From Acidobacteriota bacterium (GTDB taxonomy: Bacteria; Acidobacteriota; Terriglobia; Terriglobales; Acidobacteriaceae), in assembly GCA_021819255.1 (NCBI GenBank), contig JAKART010000209.1, positions 1-5,114 on the forward strand: 5,114 nucleotides of DNA, in the 5' to 3' direction. Both the position numbers and the translations under genes were made by a program. Under the pieces are notes generated by a model. That model did no database searches. It was not told the origin of the DNA and was given only the letters and a program-made list of their open reading frames with translations. Shown one piece after another: positions 1-5,114 of the stretch (positions are counted from its first letter, which is position 1; the number at the start of each line of letters is the position of its first letter).

Positions 1-162
1 AGAAGTGTCCTGGATTTAAAGTTATGCAGCCGCCTGGAACTGCGTGGCATCGAGGAGGCAAAGATCAAGTGCGCACGGAAGTTCTTCGCGAAGATCACCT
101 CGGATCAGGTTCGCTATGGCGTGGTTGATCGCTACGGAAAACTGATGGAACTGGTCCAGTAG
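1..162 (+). CDS. C-terminal fragment of a probable type III restriction-type endonuclease/helicase subunit (5' end outside window)
   Basis: Frame 1 is open from the window edge to TAG at 160-162, giving 54 residues. The core reads [18 protein letters not shown], then an [11 protein letters not shown] stretch and a GKLMELVQ end. In type III restriction (Res/R subunit) and related DEAD-box restriction proteins, the C-terminal nuclease domain ends with this pattern: a charged helix of the form 'E..KI.CA..HF', then a short strand '.V.Y.VVDSY..LM.LV'. Those enzymes cleave foreign DNA using ATP-driven translocation. The family call is from memory of that pattern, not from a search. The first ten residues fit the family less well, so the reading frame may already be damaged near the edge. 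Only the tail is visible, so I cannot say whether the full gene, its motor motifs or a partner methyltransferase exist. It converges with the antitoxin-like frame that follows. Confidence 0.5.
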   Translation, partial: RSVLDLKLCSRLELRGIEEAKIKCARKFFAKITSDQVRYGVVDRYGKLMELVQ

Positions 163-329
163 CGACGGCGCGACGGCGTATATCGTCGTTCCTGGAAGCG
201 CCCGGGCCGAGCCGCCGGCAAACCTCTTTCACCGCGCGTTCCGCCGCGCAGACCGGTCCGGCCGTATAGCCGGGCTCGGTGGAGCTGGTTTCGCTGCCGG
301 CCAGCGACAGCCGCTCCCGGCAAACTCAC
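163..329 (-). pseudogene. Possible decayed RelE/ParE-type toxin remnant following the antitoxin-like frame
   Basis: A GTG at 329-327 overlaps the antitoxin-like stop codon by four bases (GTGA), the usual arrangement in small toxin-antitoxin pairs, and its first residues read MSLP, a common start for RelE/ParE-type toxins. The rest of that frame is arginine- and proline-rich and not convincing as protein. In the frame that follows directly after the antitoxin stop, the stretch from about 250 to 211 reads CAAERAVKEVCRRL, which resembles the central 'F..AVERAV..I' helix of such toxins, and about 196-180 reads DDIRRRAV, resembling their 'IRR' strand. A frameshifted, eroded toxin is therefore one reading. 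It has no intact frame, and chance resemblance in GC-rich DNA is a real alternative. The family knowledge is established; the assignment is weak inference. Confidence 0.2.
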
Positions 330-493
330 CGCTTTGGCAGCCCGGCCTTTACCTGTTCCAGGGGCGTCACGGCTGACGGATCCTTCTCGTAAGCTGCAAC
401 GCGGCGATCAACCTCTTCGGCGTGCTCGGCGCTCAACCCGGAGGCGTGAGATTCGATGTCTTCCCGGAGAGCATCCGGAAGATCGTATTTCAC
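326..493 (-). CDS. Antitoxin-like small protein of the putative addiction module family (possibly truncated)
   Basis: The minus-strand frame from GTG at 493-491 to TGA at 328-326 encodes 55 residues. The C-terminal half reads AEEVDRRVAAYEKDPSAV and then TPLEQVKAGLPKR. This resembles the end of 'addiction module component' antitoxins, where a helix with 'EI.RR...Y' is followed by '.P.SAIPWEEVKA.L' and wraps the RelE/ParE-type toxin. Such antitoxins usually have about 70-80 residues, so the N-terminal part is short here. No ATG lies upstream in frame before the stop at 571-569, and the GTG has no clear Shine-Dalgarno sequence, so the start is doubtful and the gene may be a remnant. The frame is not explained by any other gene in this stretch. 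The composition (acidic, helical, few rare residues) reads like real protein, unlike the overlapping frames. Confidence 0.4.
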   Translation of the reverse strand: MKYDLPDALREDIESHASGLSAEHAEEVDRRVAAYEKDPSAVTPLEQVKAGLPKR

Positions 494-771
494 GGCTTCT
501 GAAAGACTGCTGCTGTTGTTCGGAAGCGTGGCGATACACCCTGAGGGCGGGTATCCGCGTCCCGATGGTCAATGCGCCCTGTTCGTCTTGATCGCAAATG
601 ACCGGCAAGATCCACGATCCTCCCGTGTTGCCGTAAGTGGCATCGATTCTGCTTGTGAAGAGCGAGCGGAACGGCCGACAATACCCACCTCGCTGGCGGT
701 ACGGAAGTCGGGATATGCTGAGAGAGCCCTCAGCTTCAATTCGTCGACAGTCTTGATGCCGGCTGCAAAAC
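494..771. other. Stretch without an assignable gene
   Basis: All six frames were read. A minus-strand frame contains TVDELKLRALSAYPDF (about 752-705), and another contains YGNTGGSWILPVICDQDEQG (about 635-576). Both look more protein-like than their surroundings, but neither has a start signal, a plausible length or a family I recognise. Plus-strand frames here (for example the one ending at 785) have the skewed composition of non-coding shadows. One 60-base line just left of it (481-540) counts at 31 G+C of 60, clearly lower than the genes to the right. The stretch probably holds eroded accessory DNA and, near its right end, the promoter of the glycosyltransferase pair. I could not point to a convincing -35/-10 pair. 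Confidence 0.5.
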
Positions 772-777
772 GAGGAA
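772..777 (+). promoter_or_regulatory. Ribosome binding site of the GT-C glycosyltransferase gene
   Basis: GAGGAA lies four bases before the GTG at 782-784. It is the best Shine-Dalgarno match near the start of the long frame and supports GTG at 782 as the initiation codon, ahead of later ATG codons that fall inside or beyond the first membrane segment. Confidence 0.65.
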
Positions 778-781
778 CCCT

Positions 782-2728
782 GTGAGATCTCAAACCATCC
801 GCCGCGCACTCCTGGTCTATCTGGCGCTGCTGATTCCCATCGGCTGGCTGGCCATGAGGTACTCTCCCTACGCCCTGGATGGCGACGGCATGGCCTACAT
901 GGACATCGCCGATCTGATGCGAGCGCACCACTGGGCGGGGGTGGTCAATGGCTACTGGAATCCACTCTATCCGGCCTGCATGGCGCTCTTCCAGCGCCTC
1001 TTCCACGCCACCCGCTGGAATGAGCTGCACGCCTACTATGTGCTGAACTACGGCATCTTTCTGCTCTCCGTGGCCGCCGTGCTGCTCTTTGTCTCCGCGC
1101 TGGTCCGTCTGCGCCGCCAGATGAACCCCCTGTGGACGCCTCTGCTGGGCATCGACGCGTTGCGCCTGCTGGGGGTCGCGCTGACGGTGATCGCCGCGCA
1201 GCGCGAGCTCTCGATGGCCTACATGCGGCCGGACGCTCTGCTGCAGGCGCTGATGCTGCTGGCCCTGGCCATGCTGCTGCAGAGCCTGGCCACCACCAGC
1301 CTGGTCTACGCTCCGCTGCTGGGGCTCTTCCTTGGCCTGGCCTATCTGGCCAAGAGCTTCGCCTTTGTCGTTGCCCTTCTCTGTATTGCGGGGATGACCG
1401 TCTTTCAGCTCTGGGTGCAACGCCGCCGCCCGGGGCGCGTGGCCGCCGCCGGCGGGCTGGCGCTCCTGGTCTTCGCCGCGCTGGCCGGGCCGTATGTTGC
1501 AGCGCTCTCCCGGCAGAAGCACCGCTTCGACTTTGGAGACTCCGGCGCGCTGAACTACGCCTGGTATGTGAGCGGCACGGTGAAGATGCACCTTGAGCCG
1601 TGGATGAAGAGCGACTTCGGCTCCGCCCGCGTCAAGCTGATCCACCCGGAGGCGCAACTGCTGGCGCATCCGGGCGTCTACAGCTACCGGGCCGAGGCCT
1701 ACGGAACCTATCCTGCATGGTTTGACCCCGCCTACTTCCATGAGCGCATCGCGCCGGTCTTCAGCGCCCGGCGGCTGTTGCGGCGCGACCTGCGCAATCT
1801 GGTGCTCAGCCTGCGCTACCTCCTCAACCACCCCGAGGCGTGGATCCTGCTGGCGCTGCTGCTGGTCTGCGGCGCTCGGCTGGGTCTGCCGGGGGTTTGC
1901 GGCGGAAGGGCGGATTGGCGCTCGAACGCCTTCTCTCTGCCGCCGCTCCTGCTCGGAGTGGCCATCTGGGGTATCTATGCTCTGGTGAACGTCGAGGAGC
2001 GCTACGTGACGCTGGCCTATCTGGCTATCGTTCTTCCGCTCTTCGCAGCTCTGGACTCTGCGCCTGCCGGCCCGGCGGACAGCCGGATTGGCAGCCTGGT
2101 CCGCGGTGCGGAGGACAGTTCCGCCCGAGTCGCGGCCTCTTCGGGATCTTCCGCCTTGAGACGGACTGATTCAGCGCTGACTGCATCCTCCTGGCAGCGC
2201 CGGTCTGCCACCGCGATGGTGGCGCTGCTCGCGTTTCTGGCGCTGGGGGAGAGCCTGCGCATCGCTCTGGAGGAGCGGCGCGACCAGTCCGCCGCCGGTC
2301 TTCCCGCAGCCTGGTACTCGCCGCGGATCTTCGCCGCGGCGCGCGGCCTGAATGCGCTCGGAGTCGGCTCCGGCGACGCCATTGCCTGTATGGGAACCAT
2401 CGCCTGTCTCAACGATCCCTACTGGATGCGGCTGGCCGATGTGCGTGTCCTCACCGAGGTCTATAACCCGGATCCGACCCATCTGCTGGAGGAGTTTCAG
2501 GGGCTGCCCAACCGGCAGCAGGTGCTCCAGGTGCTGAAGGCGCAAGGCGCGAAGGTCGTGGTAGCTGCCTTCGATCCCGGTTCCATGACCGGTCGAACGC
2601 CTGCCTCCGAGGGGTGGATCCGCCTGGGGGATTCGGATTTGTACGCCTTTCCCCTGAATCTTCCCCCACCTTCCTCCGCCGCACCTGTTAGCCTGCCTTG
2701 GGACAGCACGGGAGCGGCCAAGCCATGA
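782..2728 (+). CDS. Multi-spanning GT-C fold glycosyltransferase (GT39/ArnT-like), probably polyprenyl-phosphate-sugar dependent
   Basis: This 648-residue integral membrane protein likely moves a sugar from a polyprenyl-phosphate donor to a glycan, lipid or protein on the outer face of the inner membrane. It begins with a basic tip and a first membrane helix (about 9-25). A loop containing DGDG (33-36) and YWNPLYP (58-64) follows. An acidic pair in the first extracytoplasmic loop is the hallmark of GT-C enzymes, where it takes part in metal binding or catalysis. Further hydrophobic segments lie at about 86-107, 120-139, 151-212 (two or three helices), 221-243, 352-370, 384-403, 407-424 and 475-492. 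EERYVTLAYL (405-414) resembles the 'RY.LP' segment late in GT39/GT83-like proteins. A Ser/Ala/Arg-rich linker (425-472) precedes the last helix, and a soluble tail of about 150 residues ends the protein. The GTG start is backed by GAGGAA. It is the first gene of a pair with the family 2 glycosyltransferase downstream. The exact sugar and acceptor cannot be read. A flippase or polymerase-type membrane protein is less likely because of the DGD loop. Confidence 0.72.
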   Translation: MRSQTIRRALLVYLALLIPIGWLAMRYSPYALDGDGMAYMDIADLMRAHHWAGVVNGYWNPLYPACMALFQRLFHATRWNELHAYYVLNYGIFLLSVAAVLLFVSALVRLRRQMNPLWTPLLGIDALRLLGVALTVIAAQRELSMAYMRPDALLQALMLLALAMLLQSLATTSLVYAPLLGLFLGLAYLAKSFAFVVALLCIAGMTVFQLWVQRRRPGRVAAAGGLALLVFAALAGPYVAALSRQKHRFDFGDSGALNYAWYVSGTVKMHLEPWMKSDFGSARVKLIHPEAQLLAHPGVYSYRAEAYGTYPAWFDPAYFHERIAPVFSARRLLRRDLRNLVLSLRYLLNHPEAWILLALLLVCGARLGLPGVCGGRADWRSNAFSLPPLLLGVAIWGIYALVNVEERYVTLAYLAIVLPLFAALDSAPAGPADSRIGSLVRGAEDSSARVAASSGSSALRRTDSALTASSWQRRSATAMVALLAFLALGESLRIALEERRDQSAAGLPAAWYSPRIFAAARGLNALGVGSGDAIACMGTIACLNDPYWMRLADVRVLTEVYNPDPTHLLEEFQGLPNRQQVLQVLKAQGAKVVVAAFDPGSMTGRTPASEGWIRLGDSDLYAFPLNLPPPSSAAPVSLPWDSTGAAKP

Positions 2729-2778
2729 ACCCGCACAACGTTGCACGATTCTCCGCGGCATACAGGCGATTTGCATGA
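2725..2778 (+). CDS. 17-codon bridging ORF, possible translational coupler between the two glycosyltransferase genes
   Basis: ATG at 2725-2727 overlaps the upstream gene's TGA (ATGA at 2725-2728). The frame runs MNPHNVARFSAAYRRFA and ends with TGA at 2776-2778, which overlaps the ATG of the next gene (ATGA at 2775-2778). A GGGAG at 2710-2714 lies ten bases before its start, a usable though distant ribosome site. The peptide is basic and has no recognisable function. If translated, ribosomes could pass from gene to gene by re-initiation at both overlaps, which would help explain why the downstream gene has only a weak ribosome site of its own. Two ATGA junctions 50 bases apart and in frame could also be coincidence. 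Confidence 0.3.
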   Translation: MNPHNVARFSAAYRRFA

Positions 2779-3986
2779 AGATGATGGCTCAAGATCCGGC
2801 GCAGTCCGCCTACCCGGACGGCGGCCAGGGGGAGACGGTCCCCGTGGAGTTGACGGTGGTGATGCCGTGCCTGAACGAGGCCGAGACGCTCGCCGTCTGT
2901 GTTGACAAGGCGCTGGCCGCGCTGGCCGGGAACGGCATTGCGGGTGAGGTGATCGTAGCCGACAACGGTTCCACAGACGGCTCGCAGGCGACTGCCACGC
3001 AGCATGGCGCACGGGTGGTGAACGTGCCGGTGCGCGGGTATGGAGCCGCGCTGAGCGCCGGCATCCAGGCGGCGCGGGGCCGCTATGTGCTGATGGCCGA
3101 TGCGGATGACAGCTACGAGTTTGCCCACATCCCGCGCTTCCTGGCCGAACTGCGCGCCGGCGCCGAGCTGGTGATGGGCAATCGCTTCCGGGGCGGCATC
3201 CTGCCCGGCGCGATGCCGCCGCTGCATCGTTATCTGGGCAATCCGGTGCTCAGCTTCCTGGGCCGCCGGCTGTTTCATGCCTCGATTGGCGACTTCCACT
3301 GCGGCATTCGAGCGTTTTCCAAGGACGCCTACAACCGCCTGGACCTGCGCACCACGGGCATGGAGTTCGCCAGTGAGATGGTGGTGAAGTCGGCGCTGCT
3401 GGGGCAGAGGATCGCGGAGGTTCCGACGACGCTCAAGAAGGATGGCCGCAGCCGTCCGCCGCATCTGCGCACCTGGCGCGACGGCTGGCGGCATCTGCGT
3501 TTTCTGCTGATGTACTCGCCGCGCTGGCTCTTCCTCTATCCCGGCCTGGCGCTGATGGTGGCGGGCCTGGGGTTGATGGCCTGGCTGCTGCCGGCCTCGC
3601 GCCCTTTGGGGCATGTGAACCTGGGCGTGGATACGCTGGCCTACATCTCGGCGGCGGTGCTGGTGGGTTTCCAGTTGGTCTTCTTCGCCGTGGCCGCCAA
3701 GGTCTTCGCCATCTCCGAGGGGCTGCTCCCAGAGGATGAAGAGTTCCAGCGCTGGTTCCACTACATCACGCTGGAGACGGGCCTGCTGCTGGGCGCGCTG
3801 CTGGTGCTCTGTGGCGTGGGGATCGCGGTCTCCTCCGTGCTCTCCTGGGCGCACACCGGCTATGGCCACCTGCCGCCGGTACAGATGATGCGGCGCACGC
3901 TGCCTGCGATGCTCTGCCTGATGCTGGGCACGGAGATCTGCTTCGCCAGCTTCTTTTTGAGCCTGCTGGGCCTGCGCCGCCGCTGA
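2775..3986 (+). CDS. Family 2 glycosyltransferase with C-terminal membrane region, polyprenyl-phosphate sugar synthase type
   Basis: This 403-residue enzyme probably transfers a sugar from a nucleotide donor (GDP-mannose or UDP-sugar) to polyprenyl phosphate at the cytoplasmic face of the membrane. The GT-A domain spans about 24-245. It contains VVMPCLNE (28-35), the nucleotide-binding DNGSTDGS (63-70), the metal-binding DADD (109-112) followed by SYEF, GNRFRGGI (135-142) and FHCGIRAF (174-181). These fit the DPM1/GtrB-like branch of GT2. Four hydrophobic segments follow at about 252-272, 285-309, 334-356 and 375-399, so the protein is membrane-anchored, unlike soluble DPM1. It follows the GT-C gene on the same strand, 46 bases downstream, which suggests that it supplies that enzyme's lipid-linked sugar. 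The start is uncertain. ATG 2775 has only AGG at 2764-2766 upstream, in-frame ATGs follow at 2781 and 2784, and a GTG at 2844 with a strong ribosome site begins exactly at the catalytic domain. Donor specificity cannot be told from sequence. Confidence 0.88.
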   Translation: MKMMAQDPAQSAYPDGGQGETVPVELTVVMPCLNEAETLAVCVDKALAALAGNGIAGEVIVADNGSTDGSQATATQHGARVVNVPVRGYGAALSAGIQAARGRYVLMADADDSYEFAHIPRFLAELRAGAELVMGNRFRGGILPGAMPPLHRYLGNPVLSFLGRRLFHASIGDFHCGIRAFSKDAYNRLDLRTTGMEFASEMVVKSALLGQRIAEVPTTLKKDGRSRPPHLRTWRDGWRHLRFLLMYSPRWLFLYPGLALMVAGLGLMAWLLPASRPLGHVNLGVDTLAYISAAVLVGFQLVFFAVAAKVFAISEGLLPEDEEFQRWFHYITLETGLLLGALLVLCGVGIAVSSVLSWAHTGYGHLPPVQMMRRTLPAMLCLMLGTEICFASFFLSLLGLRRR

Positions 3987-3989
3987 GTC

Positions 3990-4020
3990 TGGGCAGTTGC
4001 GGAGCTTGGGCGGTTGCGGA
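3990..4020 (+). repeat. Imperfect 14-base direct repeat after the GT2 stop codon
   Basis: TGGGCAGTTGCGGA (3990-4003) recurs as TGGGCGGTTGCGGA (4007-4020), with one mismatch and a 17-base period. It sits between the stop codon at 3984-3986 and the terminator hairpin. It is short and has no known role; a local duplication is the simplest origin. Confidence 0.5.
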
Positions 4021-4033
4021 TATGGTGACATGG

Positions 4034-4065
4034 AAAAAGGGCCGCCTCCGCAGAGGCGGCCCTTT
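4034..4065 (-). terminator. Rho-independent terminator of tal, probably working in both directions
   Basis: A perfect 13-base stem (4036-4048 paired with 4053-4065) encloses the four-base loop CGCA. The stem core is GGGCCGCCTC and is very GC-rich. Read on the minus strand it lies 20 bases beyond the tal stop codon and runs into TTTTT (complement of the A-run 4034-4038), the standard form of an intrinsic terminator. Read on the plus strand, downstream of the GT2 gene, only TTT follows before GGGG, so termination of the glycosyltransferase transcript should be weaker. The convergent layout makes a shared terminator natural. Confidence 0.9.
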
Positions 4066-4085
4066 GGGGTCTGCTTTGTCAGGCG

Positions 4086-5081
4086 TTACCGCACCGCCTG
4101 CGGCCGGGGCAGCTCGCTGAGCCGCTTCTCCAGCATCTTCTCCAGGTCTTCGAGCGCCTTGGAGAAGCTCTCGATCCCTTCTTCCAGCTTTTCCTTGGCC
4201 ATGCGGTTTTCGGCGTGCATCTTGTCGAAGGTCGCCCGGTCCACCACGATCTTTTCGATGGGAAGGTTGGCGCACTTGGCCGGATCCAGCTTGCGCTCGA
4301 GCACGCCCTCGGTCTTCTGCAGTTCATCCAGCAGCTTGGGGGCGATGGTGAGCAGGTCGCAGCCGGCCAGTTCGATGATCTCGCCGGTGTTGCGGAAGCT
4401 GGCGCCCATCACCACGGTCTTGTAGCCGAACTTTTTGTAGTAGTGGTAGATCTCGGTGACGGAGTGTACGCCCGGGTCGTCCGCGCCGACGTAGTCCTTG
4501 CCGGTGCTCTTCTTGTACCAGTCCAGGATGCGGCCGACAAAGGGCGAGATCAGGGTGACCTTGGCCTCCGCGCAGGCGATAGCCTGGTGCAGGCCGAAGA
4601 GCAGGGTCAGATTGCAGTGGATGCCCTCTTTCTCAAGCTGCTCGGCGGCTTTGATGCCCTCCCAGGTGGAGGCGATCTTGATCAGGATCCGCTGGCGCGA
4701 GATGCCTGCGCTCTCATACTGCTGGATGATGTCGCGGGCGAGCTGCATGGTCTTCTCGGTGTCGTAGCTCAGGCGGGCGTCCACCTCGGTGGAGACCCGG
4801 CCGGGGACGATCTCCAGGATCTTCTGGCCGAAGGCGACGGCGAGGTGCTTGAATGCGGCTGCGGCTACTTGCTTGTCGGAGGCCTTCTCGTCGGCCTTCT
4901 CGCGCGCCTCTTGCAGCACCTGATCGACGATCCCCTGGTACTCGGGCATGGCGGCTGCGGCGGCGATCAGCGATGGGTTGGTCGTCGAATCGGTGGGCTT
5001 GAACTGTTTGATGGAGTTGATGTCACCGCTGTCGGCGACCACGGTGGTCATTTGCTTAAGCTGGTCCAGCAGATTCGCCAT
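4086..5081 (-). CDS. tal: Transaldolase (TalB-like class)
   Basis: Transaldolase moves a three-carbon dihydroxyacetone unit from sedoheptulose 7-phosphate to glyceraldehyde 3-phosphate, giving erythrose 4-phosphate and fructose 6-phosphate in the non-oxidative pentose phosphate pathway, in the cytoplasm. The 331 residues cover the whole barrel. The Schiff-base lysine is K135 in [12 protein letters not shown]. Other active-site residues known from E. coli TalB are present: D17 (VVADSGD), N35 (DSTTNPSL), E99 (VSTEVDAR), N157 and T159 (HCNLTLLF), S179 and R184 (LISPFVGR) and R230 ([10 protein letters not shown]). It is slightly longer than E. coli TalB (317 residues); the extra length lies partly in a C-terminal charged helix (about 293-325) and the tail PRPQAVR. 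The ATG at 5081-5079 has AGGAG five bases upstream. It is convergent with the glycosyltransferase pair, ends before a strong terminator and appears to be the last gene of its transcript. No residue essential to the family is missing. Confidence 0.97.
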   Translation of the reverse strand: MANLLDQLKQMTTVVADSGDINSIKQFKPTDSTTNPSLIAAAAAMPEYQGIVDQVLQEAREKADEKASDKQVAAAAFKHLAVAFGQKILEIVPGRVSTEVDARLSYDTEKTMQLARDIIQQYESAGISRQRILIKIASTWEGIKAAEQLEKEGIHCNLTLLFGLHQAIACAEAKVTLISPFVGRILDWYKKSTGKDYVGADDPGVHSVTEIYHYYKKFGYKTVVMGASFRNTGEIIELAGCDLLTIAPKLLDELQKTEGVLERKLDPAKCANLPIEKIVVDRATFDKMHAENRMAKEKLEEGIESFSKALEDLEKMLEKRLSELPRPQAVR

Positions 5082-5086
5082 AAAGG

Positions 5087-5091
5087 CTCCT
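5087..5091 (-). promoter_or_regulatory. Ribosome binding site of tal
   Basis: On the minus strand AGGAG (5091-5087) lies five bases before the ATG at 5081. The match and spacing are near ideal and fix the start codon. The motif lies within a near-palindrome, CTCCTAGGGGAG (5087-5098), which could pair weakly and partly hide it. Only 23 bases of upstream sequence remain in the window beyond this site, so no promoter can be called. Confidence 0.8.
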
Positions 5092-5114
5092 AGGGGAGGG
5101 GTATCGGAGTACGA

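Noticed and set aside
717..734. Small inverted repeat GCTGAG / CTCAGC upstream of the GT-C gene
   Set aside because: A six-base stem with a six-base loop is common by chance. It has no T-run and is not placed against a recognisable promoter, so no operator or terminator is claimed.
334..785. Plus-strand frames 334-591 and 456-785 ahead of the GT-C gene
   Set aside because: They overlap each other and the antitoxin-like frame, have Arg/Ser-skewed composition and no recognisable motif, so I do not treat them as genes.
569..1831. 420-codon open frame on the minus strand opposite the GT-C gene
   Set aside because: Its translation is rich in Gln, His, Arg and Gly with no hydrophobic core or motif, and it mirrors the codon bias of the real plus-strand gene. 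It is a shadow frame of GC-rich coding DNA.
2688..4031. 447-codon open frame on the minus strand opposite the GT2 gene
   Set aside because: The length is striking, but the product is a Gln/Arg/His/Ala-rich string without domains, while the opposite strand encodes a clear GT2 enzyme with all its motifs.
4215..5093. 292-codon open frame on the plus strand opposite tal
   Set aside because: It is a Gly/Leu/Asp/Val-rich repeat-like translation that is the antisense image of the transaldolase codons. No ribosome site or family pattern was seen.
1..5114. Search for CRISPR repeats, tRNA or rRNA genes, insertion sequence ends and riboswitches
   Set aside because: No regularly spaced repeats, cloverleaf-like segments, terminal inverted repeats with a transposase, or conserved riboswitch cores were seen by eye.

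Overview
The window is GC-rich bacterial chromosomal DNA with long membrane-protein and enzyme genes. The style of the GT-C and GT2 membrane proteins and the class 1 transaldolase would suit an Acidobacteriota-like organism, but that is an impression and no marker gene is present. No rRNA, tRNA, CRISPR array or intact mobile element was seen.

Positions 1-780 look like accessory DNA. The last 54 codons of what is probably a type III restriction-type helicase/nuclease subunit enter from the left and stop at 162. Facing it on the minus strand is a short reading frame (493 to 326) whose C-terminal half resembles the small antitoxins of 'addiction module' type. Its stop overlaps a GTG by four bases (GTGA), as in antitoxin-toxin pairs, but the toxin frame that should follow cannot be read as an intact protein. 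Positions 494-771 hold nothing I can assign. Hand counts of single 60-base lines gave about 52% GC here against about 70% in the next gene, so the region may be an eroded defence or toxin-antitoxin scar.

Positions 782-3986 hold a plus-strand pair. The first gene encodes a 648-residue multi-spanning protein that looks like a GT-C glycosyltransferase, the kind that uses polyprenyl-phosphate sugars. The second encodes a 403-residue family 2 glycosyltransferase of the polyprenyl-phosphate sugar synthase type, with a C-terminal membrane region. A plausible division of labour is that the second loads a sugar onto the lipid carrier on the cytoplasmic side and the first transfers it on the outer side. 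The 46 bases between them contain a 17-codon frame that overlaps both neighbours by ATGA, which would permit stepwise translational coupling.

Positions 4034-5114 hold a minus-strand transaldolase gene (tal), convergent with the glycosyltransferase pair. A strong hairpin terminator sits between the converging ends, and its T-run favours the tal direction. Transaldolase belongs to the pentose phosphate pathway and has no evident functional tie to the glycosyltransferases.
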